Source of the DNA: Castanea sativa
Lineage: Eukaryota; Streptophyta; Magnoliopsida; Fagales; Fagaceae
Assembly: GCF_040712315.1 (NCBI RefSeq)
Contig: NC_134017.1
Coordinates: forward strand, 15,964,001-16,028,000
Reading direction: 5' to 3'
Length of the DNA: 64,000 nt
The notes beneath the pieces are model-generated. The model was not told the origin of the DNA. It saw nothing but the letters and a program-made list of their open reading frames with translations, and did not search any database. Position 1 is the stretch's first letter. The number at the start of each line of letters is the position of its first letter. A program made the position numbers and the translations under genes. This document shows positions 13,253 through 24,080 of this stretch, piece after piece.

Positions 13253-13627
13253 GTGACTTTGTCTCTAAATTTTTAAAAGTTCATTTTTCGTACCTAAACC
13301 TTGCAACACGTTTTATTTTTTGTCTTTTCGTCTATTTATTAGTTTATGTCCTACGTGGCCTAACGGAATGTTGTCATGAAATTTGATCTTTTATTTTTGG
13401 AGAAAAAAACCTGAAAGCTTTATTAAAGAAAACCAACTATCAACCTGAAAAACAAAATAAAATTGTTGTGGAACATGCTACATATATCCTTCATCCACAC
13501 AGTACAATCTGTGACATTAAAAGAATGTCTAGTCAAACTGTAACAAACTCATGGGTAGAACTCACCCTTGAAAACCGGCTTGTAAGGAAAGGGTGCCCAA
13601 GTGTTTATAAACACTTGGCTAAACATT
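13253..13627. repeat. Mixed repeat fragments between LTR element and LINE
   Basis: 13253-13380 resembles one end of a Mutator-type element, with wording such as CCTACGTGGCCTAACGG also seen in the terminal repeats of the elements at 18531 and 41104. 13385-13440 (GAAAGCTTTATTAAAG) resembles a LINE 3' end in minus orientation. 13540-13660 contains AAAACCGGCTTGTAAGG and ACTTAACCAATGTGGGGACAC, a motif set typical of dispersed plant LTR or TRIM-like repeats. No gene is seen. Confidence 0.45.
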
Positions 13628-15922
13628 CACTTAACCAATGTGGGGACACAAGGATCATAACACAAACTATAAGCAAGTTTATTACCATCTTTCTTAACAT
13701 GAAGGTATAGCAATTGACTAAAAGAACTAGAGAAAAACTTAGCATCTTGAATCAGAGGATCAGAGGAGGCTAAAGACACCCCATCCTCTCCCAAAGCTTT
13801 CATAATCACTGTAGAATCACCATCCAAAATAGCTTGATGAACTTCAACTTTTATACCAAATTCAAGAGCTTGGCTTGCCGCAATAGCTTCAAGCTTTGGA
13901 ATCTCCAAAAATTGAAAGGGTTGGGAGAGCTATTGGGATAAAGAAGCAATGAATAAGCCCTATGAATCACAAACTACCACTCCGATTTTAGACTTATTCT
14001 CCCCTGGGAAGATTGCACTATCAAAATTAATTTGGAAGCTATCGTAGGTGGAGCCTTCCAGGATACACGAGGCCTACATGGATGAAGAAGTTGAGGAGGA
14101 TGCACAACAATGAATTCCTCAAACAGATCTTTGGAAAGCTGAGCTAATTGAACTTACATTGTAGCATAGTTGAACCAAACGAAATTGGTTTCTTTGATTC
14201 CAAATGGACTAGGCGAATATTGCAAATAACTCCAGATTTCTGTTATGTTTTAAGACCCATGAAAGTAGCTTCTTGAAATCCAAGAAAGAAGAGGTATTGT
14301 CAAAACCCGATGTAGTATCATCAAACCCAAGGCATGCAAGTGGAGATTCTGGAATAACTTTGCACTGATCACAAATAGGACAATTGATAATAGTCTGCCA
14401 TACCAGGTTAGACTTCGTGAGCATAGAATTTCGACAAGCTCTCCACATTAATTTTTTGACTTTATTTGGTGAGTTAATAGACCAAATACTTTTCCAAATA
14501 TTTTTCTCATCTAGTAGAGGCTCCACATCGTGATCCATAGCTGCTTCTACCTTCAAGAACCTGTAACCCGACTTGCATGAGTATTGATCATCTTGTGACA
14601 TAGGCCAAAAGATAGAGACTATAGATACACACCAAGCTAAGGGCATATGCTTAGTGAGATCTGCCTCTTGAGGTGCAAAAATGTCATCAATCATTCCACC
14701 ATCCCATTGTCTTGTAGATGCATTAATCAAAGAATCAATTGTTCCCTCCTTAAGCAAGTCAACAACAGGAGAAGAAACCAAGGTAGGATGTTTATAGGTA
14801 GCCAATGGTGTTGCAATATTTTAACCTGCTCTCCATCACCTAGACGCCAACAAGAATAATTTTCAACGCATAAGAACCTGATCTAGAATCCTTCTCCTCC
14901 ATTATTGAACAGTTGGGAAAGAAACGAGCATTGAAAACTCAAAAGAAAAGTGTGTTCTTATCATGCAAAAGCCACCAGGCTTGCTTAGCAAGAAGAGAAT
15001 CATTGAAAATAGTCAAATCCTGAAATTCCATACCTCCAATCATCTTAGATTTAGTCATTTCATCCCGTTTAAGCCAATGATTTTTTTTTTATCTCCACAT
15101 TATCCCCGCCAAAATTTTCTAATCAAAACCACAATCTCGTTACACAAACCCAATGGGAGCTAGAAACATCCCATAACATAAGTAGGAATTTCCTGAGTAA
15201 TTAACTTGATTAAGACCTCTTGTCCTACTTGTGACAGTAATTTAGCTTCCCAACCTTGGAGCTTCTTCCAAACCAGTAGTTAAAGCTTGCTCTTTTCCCC
15301 TTCCCCACAAGAGTTGGGAGGCCTAAGTACTTTTCTTAATGCTTAATCTCATGGACACCCAAAAATCCTTTAATGATTTGTCTTGTAGCTTCTGTAACAA
15401 ATTTGCTGAAAAAAAAAATTAGTGTTTTTATCGCTGTTAACTTCTTGACCAAATGCGCTCTCATAGTCGAATAAAATATTCAAAACATTGCTATATTCTA
15501 CAGAGTTAGCCCTACAAAAGAGAAGAATTTCATCTGCAAAGAACAAATGTGTTAATATTAGCCCTTGTTTGCACAAAAAGAAACCATTAATCTTCCCCAG
15601 CCTAGCTGCTTGTTTAATGGGAAATAAGGGGTCTCCCTGTCTAATCCCCCTAGGCCCTAGTAGAGTGAATCAAGCATTTGGACTCTCCATTAAAAAGAAT
15701 AAAGTAGGTAACAGTCTTCACAAAAAACCATAATTAGACCAATCCATCTTTCATTGAAACTCATCCTCCTCATAAGTTCCTTCAAGAAAAATCACTCAAC
15801 CCGCTCATATGCCTTAATCGTATCTAACTTGAGTACCATAAAACCTGTGTTATCAAAATTATGATTCTTCATGCAATGCAATGTCTTAAAAGTAACAAAA
15901 ATATTTTTTTTATTATCAAACA
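13628..15922 (-). mobile_element. Truncated LINE, tandem copy 1
   Basis: Decayed non-LTR retrotransposon. Reading the minus strand from 15922: an RT piece ending LDTIKAYERVE (about 15792); an RT active-site region with FFADEILLFCR, where FADD is altered (15576-15370); a zf-RVT-like region (14805-14209) with PMSQDDQYSCKSGYRFL and a C-x2-C near PICDQC; and an RNase H-like region (about 14200-13627) with INFDSAIFPGENKS and ILDGDSTVIMKALGEDG. Many stops and frameshifts are present. Compared with copy 2 it lacks about 40 bp near 15620 and about 31 bp near 14320. The element is 5'-truncated within RT. Confidence 0.82.
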
Positions 15923-18278
15923 CACTTAACCAATGTGGGGACACTAGGATCATAACACAAACTATAAGCAAGTTTATTACCATCTTTCTTAACATGAAGG
16001 TATAGCTATTGACTAAAAGAACTAGAGAAAAACTTAGCATCTTGAATCAGAGGATCAAAGGAGGCTAAAGACACCCCATCCTCTCCCAAAGCTTTCATAA
16101 TCACTGAAGAATCACCATCCAAAATAGCTTGATGAACTTCAACTTCTATACCAAATTCAAGAGCTTGGCTTGCCGCAATAGGTTCAATCTCCAAAGCTTG
16201 AAAGGCTAGGGAGAGCTATTGGGATAAAGAAGCAATGACTAAGCCCTATGAATCACGAACTACCACTCTGATTTTAGACTTATTCTCCCCTAGAAAGATT
16301 GCACCAACAAAATTAATTTTGAAGCTACCGTAGGTGTAGCCTTCCAAGATACGCAAGGCCCACATGGATGAAGAAGTTGAGGTGGATGTACAACAATGAA
16401 TTCCTCGAACCGATCTTTGGAATGTTGAGCTAAATGAATTTACGTTGTAGCATGGTTGAACCAAAAGAAATCGGTTTCTTTGATTCGAAATGGACCAAGC
16501 GATTGTTGCAAATAACTCTAGATTTATTTCTGTTTCAAGACCCATGAAAGAAGCTTCTTGAAATCCAAGTAAGAAGAGGTATTGTGAAAACCCGATGTAG
16601 TAGCATCATACCAAACCGGATCAAGTTCCAGGCAAGACCATAAGGCATGCAATGGAGATTCAGGAATAGCTTTGCATCGGTCACAAAGAGGACAATTGAT
16701 AATAGTCTGCCATACCAGGTTAGACTTTGTGAGCATAAAATTTCGACAAGCTCTCCACTTTAATTTTTTGACTTTATTTGATGAGTTAAGAGGCCAAATA
16801 CCTTTCCAAAGATTTTTCTCATCTAGCGGAGGCTCCACATGGCGATCCATAGTTGCTTCTACCTTCAAGAACCTGTAACCCGACTTGCATGAGTATTGAC
16901 CATCTTGTGACATGGGCCAAAAGATAGAGTCTGTAGATACACACCGAGCTAAGGGCATATGCTTAGTGAGATTCGCCTCTTGAGGTGCAAAAATGCCATC
17001 AATCATACCACTATCACATTGTCTTGTAGATGCATTAATCAAAGAATCAATTTTTGCCTCCTCGAGCGAGTCAACAATAGGAGAAGAAGCCAAGGTAGGG
17101 TGTTTTATAGGTAGCCAATGGTGTTGCTATATTTTAATTAACTCTCCATCACCTAGACACCAACTAGAATACTTTTCCACACATAAGAGCCTAATCTAGA
17201 ATCCTTCGCCTCCATTATTGAACAGTTGGGAATTAAACGAGCCTTGAAAACTAGAAAGAAAAGTGTGTTCTTATCATGCAAAAGCTGCTAGGCTTGCTTA
17301 GCGAGAAGAGAATCATTGAAAAGAGTCCAATCCTGAAATCTCTTACCTCCAATCATCTTAGATTTAGTCATTTCATCCTATTTAAGCCAATGAATTTTTC
17401 TTTTATCTCTACGTTATCCCCACCAAAATTTCTGATCAAAACCACAATCTCGTTACACAAACCCTATGGGAGTTTGAAGCCTCCCATAACATAAGTAGGA
17501 ATGGCCTGAGTAATTAACTTGATTAAGATCTCTCGTCTTACTTGTGATAGTAATTTACCTTCCCAACCTTGGAGCTTCCTTTAGACCAATAGTTGAAGCT
17601 TGCTCTTTTTCCCTTCCCCGCAAGAGTTGGGAGACCTAAATATTTTTCTTCATGCTTAATCTCATGGACACCCAAAAAACCTTTAATGATTTGTCATGTA
17701 GCTTCTGTAACAAATTTGCTGGAAAAAAAAATTATTCATTTTATCTCTGTTAACTTTTTGACCAGATGTGCTCTCATAGTCAAATAAAAGATTCAAACCA
17801 TTCCTATATTCTTCAAAGTTATCCCTACAAAAGAAAAGAATGTCATCTACAAAGAATAAATGTGTTAATATTAGCCCTTGTTTGCACAAAGAGAAACCAT
17901 TAATCTTCCCCAGCCTAGCCGCTTGTTTAATGAGACCATATAACCCTTCATTGCAAAGTGAGGAAAGAAAGGGAAATAATGGATCTCCCTGTCTAATCCC
18001 CCTAGGCCCTAGTAGAGTGAATCAAGCATTTGGACTCTCCATTAACAAGAATAGAGTAGGTAACAGTCTTCACACAAACCTTAATTAGACCAATCCATCT
18101 TTCATTGAAACTCATCCTCCTCAAAAGTTCCTTCAAGAAAAACCACTCAACCCACTCATTTGCCTTACTCGTATTTAATTAGAGTACCATAAAACCTGTG
18201 TTAACAAAATTATGATTCTTCATGCAATGCAGTGTCTCAAAAGTAACAAAATTTTATTTTTTTTTTGTTATCAAACAC
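15923..18278 (-). mobile_element. Truncated LINE, tandem copy 2
   Basis: The same domain order as copy 1, offset by 2295 bp. RT active-site region at 17889-17683 reads FFVDDILFFCR. The zf-RVT region (17093-16524) is the longest open stretch, with PMSQDGQYSCKSGYRFLKVE, WRACRNFMLTKSNLVWQ and CPLCDRC. The RNase H-like region (16545-15950) reads KINFVGAIFLGENKS, where the expected first catalytic Asp is Val; copy 1 keeps Asp there. Multiple stops make it non-coding. Confidence 0.82.
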
Positions 18279-18333
18279 GCTTGGTTTGATGTGTGTGTGT
18301 ATAAATACATGGCTCACAATTATTCCCACAAGT

Positions 18334-18512
18334 AGGTCAGTTTGGCAATGTGGGTCACAAATTATTCTGCAAGCCCAAAGGTTAATTAATAATCGTATTT
18401 ATTTATTTCTCAAAAAAATCGTTTTTAATTCAAGCAGCAGAATTAGTAACGGGAATGAGTGGCTCATATTGATAATGTGGGTCACAAATTATATTGCAAG
18501 CCCAAAGGTAAA
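18334..18512. repeat. Short direct repeat pair, about 45 bp each
   Basis: AATGTGGGTCACAAATTATT and GCAAGCCCAAAGGT occur at about 18348-18382 and again at about 18475-18510, spacing about 125 bp. The pair lies between the LINE copy and the Mutator-type element. No coding content. Confidence 0.75.
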
Positions 18513-18530
18513 AGAGAAGAATAAATTAAT

Positions 18531-18931
18531 GGCGAAAATGCACTTTTGATTCCTACATTTTGGGTCAATTCCCATTTTGGTCCCAAAATTGATTTCTTTG
18601 CTAATGTCATCCCTAAAAAAAGAAAATCGTTTTTAAAATGGTCCTTTCCGTCAGGCTAGAAACGGAGAAATCCTACGTGGCTAACATAATACCCTATTTG
18701 TTGACGTGGCGCTGACGTGGCTATTAAAATATTATCAAAAAAGATTATTTGGTATATTTTAAATGCCATGTCAACATTTTAATTTTTTTTAAATAAAGCC
18801 AAGTCAGAAATTTTATATAAAAAAGAAATTAAATTTAAAAAAAAAACCTTAAATCTAATTTAATTAAAAAAACTTGTTTCTCAAAAAAAAAAGGTGTTCT
18901 TCCCCATCAAACCCAGGAAGAACTCAAACCC
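18531..18931 (+). repeat. Left terminal inverted repeat of MULE
   Basis: Inverse complement of 19766-20176, running from the GGCGAAAATG end to the AACTCAAACCC edge. It includes tracts such as CCTACGTGGC and CTGACGTGGC, which are also seen in the 41104 element and are typical of this plant MULE group. Confidence 0.93.
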
Positions 18932-19007
18932 AACAACAAACACAACCCAACCTTAAATCTAATTATCTCTCCTCTCTCACTTCTTTTCTTTGCTCTCTCT
19001 TCACTCC

Positions 19008-19300
19008 CTCTGTTCTCTGTTCTCGCCGCACCCAATGTCGCGACGGCTTCTTCTTCTCTCCCTCTGTTCTCTGTTCTCGCCGAGACCCAAACCCACCAAC
19101 CCAGCACCCAACGTCGCGGAGGCTTCTTCTTCTCTCCCTCTTTTCTATGTTCTCGCCGAGACCCAAACCCACCAACCCAGAACCCAACGTCGCGGAGGCT
19201 TCTTCTTCTCTCTTTCTTTTCTCTGTTCTCGCCGAGACCCAAACCCACCAACCCAGCACCCAATGTTGCGGAGGCTTCTTCTTCTCTCCCTCTTTCTCTG
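19008..19300. repeat. 76-bp minisatellite inside the MULE
   Basis: The unit CGAGACCCAAACCCACCAAC begins at 19081, 19157 and 19233, an exact 76-bp spacing. A shortened copy lies on the left (about 19022-19070) and a decaying one on the right. Since 76 is not a multiple of three, successive units rotate through all three frames. This explains the overlapping Ser/Leu-rich and Arg/Glu-rich open frames on both strands. Confidence 0.93.
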
Positions 19301-19765
19301 TTCTTTGTTCTCTCTTCGTGGGTCTGCGTGGATCGAAGGAGTCGTGAGCGTGGATCGAATGGTGGATCAAAGCGTGGGTCTGATTGTTCATGGGTCGGAG
19401 CGTGGATCGTAGGAGTCGTGGTCCGATTTGGTTGATTTGGTTTGTGGGTTCTTTTTTTCTTGTTGTGGATGGTGGTGATTTCTTGAGAAGTTGTGGAGGA
19501 GGAAGTGGTGATTTCTTGTTGTGGTTGATTTTTTTATCTTTCTTTTTTTCTGTTGCTGTGATTTGGGGTTGTGGCTGGTGGGTGACGGTGGAAGTGGTGG
19601 TCAAATTTGTGGGTTTGGCCGTGTGGTGTGCTGTTGGTTTGGGTTTTTGTTTCTGTTGTGGTGTGCTGTTGTGGTTCTGCCGATCTGGGTATGTGTTTGT
19701 TGTTTGGTTGCTGGGTTTCTTTTTTGGGAATGTGTGTTTGAGTTCTTCCTGGGTTTTGGGAATGT

Positions 19766-20176
19766 GGGTTTGAGTTCTTCCTGGGTTTGATGGGGAAGAA
19801 CACCTTTTTTTTCTTTTTTTTTTTTTTGAGAAACAAGTTTTTTTAATTAAATTAGATTTAAGGTTTTTTTTTAATTTAATTTCTTTTTTATATAAAATTT
19901 CTGACGTGGCTTTATTTAAAAAAATTAAAATGCTGACATGGCATTTAAAATATGCCAAATAATCTTTTTTAATAATATTTTAATAGCCACGTTAGCGCTA
20001 CGTCAGCAAATAGGGTATTCCGTTAGCCACGTAGGATTTCTCCGTTTCTAGCCTGACGGAAAGGACCATTTTAAAAACGATTTTCTTTTTTTAGGGATGA
20101 CATTAGCAAAGAAATCAATTTTGGGACCAAAATGGGAATTGACCCAAAATGTAGGGATCAAAAGTGCATTTTCGCC
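19766..20176 (-). repeat. Right terminal inverted repeat of MULE
   Basis: Mirror of 18531-18931. Just inside it, TTTGAGTTCTTCCTGGGTTT occurs twice (about 19737 and 19769), so the inner edge of this TIR is locally duplicated. Confidence 0.93.
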
Positions 20177-20185
20177 TAAATTAAT

Positions 20186-21742
20186 TTGTCCACTATTTTG
20201 TCTAGACTGAAGAGAATTCTGTGTATCACCTTCAATGCAATTTATTGAGTTTATTTGCCTAATTAAAGACGATTTGGAGCCCCCAGGCCTATATGGCCCA
20301 GCTAGTTAGTTGAGCCAGTTTAGTCTTACCCAATAAGGTAGTCATTACTCATTAGCGAAGCAAGGCCAGTAGCTGCCTCACCACAATCTGAGTCCTCAGT
20401 AATGTCATTTCAAGAATGTCTTGAGTCTGAACTGGAAACAAACATAGACAACCTGTTAAATTCACAGAATGCAATGAGAATCCTATAAGACTTCGCAAAC
20501 CAAACGGCCTCTAAAGGAAAGGCCAAATTGAAAATTGTAAGCACACAATATTATGAGGGAGGAGCTGAGGGAGGTGCATGTTTAGTAGAAGTATTGTTAA
20601 TGTCGAAGTTCCCATTTTAGTACATCCAGTGATAATCTTCTTGGAACTCAGTGGCACGTTATCGTTTCCTTATTACTCTCTTGGTTGACTTAGATTCCCG
20701 TTTGAATTCAAATTAGAATTAAAAACAAAAATCTTTTCCTAGTTAATCTCTATTTTTATTAAATTTTCTGATTAGTTTAAAAGATCTAATTTGGTTATTG
20801 TAGGTGATTTTTATTTTTATTTTATTTTTTTAATTCAATAGTTATAACAAAGGAGAAATGATTTAAATCCTTAGACGATTGTAAAAGGACTAAAAGAGTA
20901 TAAGGGAACAACCATAAGACATCTGCATTTGTTTCTTTATAATATCATTATAATGTGGCATTTTGGTTTTTCTTTTTCACCCCCTCCCTTTTGTTCTTGG
21001 CCACTGCCTAAGTCCTATCACCGATCTTCTTTCGTATTTCACAATTTCCTTTCCGCTGCAGCATTCACCATTAGCCTTGATGCTACCAACCTCGTGGCAA
21101 TGGATCTCTCCCTAGTAAAAACACGAGTTAAGACACTCCTCAAATGTACCAGGAAGAAATTGAAGCTGTATATGCCTTCTACACAAAATACAAATTCACC
21201 ATACATTTGAATTTGTTCCTTTGGTACAGTTTGGGATCTGAGGAGCCGATGGTATATAGCAAAGGCCTCTGATAAAATGTAAAAGTTAGGGGCCTCTGAA
21301 ATGCAGCAAGGACCTGGGGCTAGGCTTAAACATGGAGGACAGTGGTGGTAATTAGATAGGGTCATAGACCTTAAGATGAATTCTTCACTAGCTAAAAGAC
21401 ATACTCCGGATCTGGCAATCTTTTACCATAAGAGCAGTAGAAATAAGGGTTAGAGCTTTGCCTAAGATTGCATGAACAACCAAGTACGAAAATGGATATA
21501 CCTATCATAGGTCATCATCTACAAAAACCAGAACTTTTTTGCCAAATCAATTCAATTATTTCAACAGCTAGCTGTTTACAGTTGAAAAGAATAAATATTG
21601 CCTAAGATGTTGAACTAACCTATGTTATAGAGACTGCGATTCTTCGTACTAACAAAAAATAAACCAACATGACTTAGTGAAGATGTAATTGTACAAATTC
21701 ATGAAAAAGAAAGGATCTTAATACAGCTCTCTTCACCCAATT
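20186..21742. other. Intergenic, downstream of the MYB gene
   Basis: No gene recognised. Open frames of up to 108 codons on opposite strands at 20929-21365 overlap each other, lack homology I can name and have no plausible exon structure. The 3' UTR of the MYB gene must lie at the right-hand end of this stretch, but I see no convincing AATAAA on the minus strand within 200 bases of the stop. Confidence 0.5.
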
Positions 21743-24017
21743 TCAAACTGCTTGGATCACACTACTCTCACCCTTGTTTAAGTCAGACCCATTGACTGGA
21801 GCATTTGCATGAAACGCTGACTGCCTTGAGGGCGTACCTATCAATTTTAAGGAGAGCGGTGAAGGCTCTCTATGGAGTCTCTCAGCCTCTCTAAGACTAA
21901 GCTGAGACAGGCCAACAAGTTCATCAACATTGACAGGTTCCTTGGGAAGGATTGGAATTGGCTTCAAGACCTGATGATGTGATGTCTCTGCACCCTTCTC
22001 TTCTTCTACAGGAGCTGTATTTGGTTGCCACATTGGGAAAGGAAGAGTTAAAAAAGCAGGGAAAAATTCAGGAATCATTGGTGCCATTCCACCTGATCCT
22101 GTCACACTTTCATCAGATTCTTTGGCTTCCTCTTGAGGTATGGCTTCCATAGGTTCAAATTCTGAGTTGAGGGAAAGATTTAATGAAGGTAATGGGTTTG
22201 CAGTATCTGTTTCTCTTGCCTGAGCAGAAGGCAGCAATACTTGTTCTTCTGGCACAGATGGTGTGTCTGTGGACTGACAACAATAACCAAAAATAAAATC
22301 AATGAGAAGAATTTATTACTGCCACCATTAAACCGCATATGATTAATGCCCTGCTTCAACAAGAATAACATACCATTTTCTTTCATTAGATTATGATATA
22401 TGTTTGTAAAAATATGCAATAATCACAATTGATATTCTCTCCAGCTGAGTTATGGATTTTAATTCAGAGAAATGATGGATGATGTAACTGACAACATGGA
22501 AAATCTGAATGCGTGGGCTAACTAAGAACCTATAAGCATTTGGCAGTGACTGTCTGTGTGCAGAGATTCCAGTGTCTTTATGTGTGAAACAACTAAGATA
22601 ACGTAAGAAGCTAGACAAACCATATCAGGAACCATGTCAAAAAGGCTGGAACGCCTCTTTCTTCGGTTAGCATTAGTCTGCCGGATAAAGTACTTCTGTG
22701 CATGGCTTGCCACCTGTGTAGGAGTCCGTGACATAACAAAGTTTCGTGCTATCCCACGCCAATCTCCTTTCCCCAATTTCTGAAGGCCTAATAAGAACAG
22801 TCGATGTTCCTCTTCTGTCCATGGGACACCTGAAAAAAAAATCTAGTACAGTAAAAAAATGTTTTGACAAGACAATTGGACTTAAACAATAACTAGGTTG
22901 ATTTGATAGATAACTGATTTATAGAATGCAATGGTAGCTGTCCTTATTTCTATATATACATTCAATGAGTAAGCATTTGATACATCCTCCATAACTCAAT
23001 ATAAGCAGGTCAAAGTTAGGAGGTAAAACCAGTCAACTAGAGCTCTTGAAGGTTAAGCAACTATATAGAGAAGAAACAGTTGTAATGGATTGATGCACTG
23101 TGTGAATTGTAGACGCTAGAAAGTAGATTCTCTTGATCTTCAAAGCCAAAACAATAGGATCAACTTAAGTATGGTAGGAAGCTAATGGTACCTTATTAAT
23201 GATGCACCAAAACAGTCAGAGAAACAGAAACATGGGATAATGCAAGACAATCAAAGCAATGTGTGGCAGGAATCATCTCAATAGTGACTAACAAGATCTA
23301 GCTCAAAATTCAAATAGCATCCGTCCCCCCATAATAATGGGTTGCAGAATGTGGTCACGGGTTCAGTAAAGTTATAGGCCACAGGGCCATTCAAATAGTT
23401 GCTCCTCTAACATGGCAGAACAGTCATGATGAAATTTATGTATATGTGAAAGTTTTCTTTACACTAAACGGTTGATTGAGAATTCACAATTATAATGAGG
23501 CCCTATGCACAGCGCAGAGGGTCAGAGAAAACAGCAAATGTTCCTCTGTACAAATAGAACTCACTTTGATAAATGAACTGAATATGCATAAATGTGGACC
23601 AACAACCTCATCTTATCCACTGCAATAATTTATTTTTTCTTTTTACATGCGATAGGATTTAAGCCCAATAGCATTTACTCCATGATAATTGTTATTCACC
23701 ATCAGGCTAAGACACCTATTGGCTTTTGGAGTAGGAGGACACCAATTGGGTTTTGGAATAGGTGGGATTTGAAACTAGGTCCATTAGTCAATAATAATAA
23801 ACTTTACCAGTTGAACTGATTGGAACCCACAACTTATCCACTACAATAATAAAAAACATATAATGTAGGCAAAGACTCCAAAAGGCTTCACAAATAGCAG
23901 CTCCCTAGGGGTTTAAGTGATAGCCCAGTGATAATGGCATCATTTATGGTGCCCAATGTCTATGGTTCAAACACCACCTCCCCCTCCCCTCCCTTACTAT
24001 CTACCTATCTCCAAATA

Positions 24018-24080
<63 letters not shown>

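Larger units (their letters stand above)
18522..20185. mobile_element. Mutator-like element (non-autonomous), 9-bp TSD
   Basis: The element spans 18531-20176 (1646 bp), flanked by a perfect 9-bp direct repeat TAAATTAAT at 18522-18530 and 20177-20185. The ends are GGCGAAAATGCACTTTTG and its inverse. Terminal inverted repeats are about 400 bp each (18531-18931 and 19766-20176) with only scattered mismatches. A 9-bp duplication plus long TIRs is diagnostic of MULEs. The 0.83 kb interior encodes no transposase: it holds a CT-rich 76-bp minisatellite and then a GT-rich stretch, giving long open frames on both strands that are products of low complexity. Possible capture of host sequence (Pack-MULE) cannot be judged without a search. 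Confidence 0.95.

Noticed and set aside
18874..19958. Long open frames of up to 331 codons on both strands as genes
   Set aside because: They arise from the 76-bp minisatellite and the inverted repeats of the MULE. Composition is Ser/Leu or Arg/Glu low complexity and no domain is present.
21039..21365. 108-codon minus-strand frame as a gene
   Set aside because: No recognised domain, overlapped by a plus-strand frame of similar size, and no splice or promoter context. A FAR1-like reading of a short plus-strand stretch (YAFYTKYKF) was too weak to keep.
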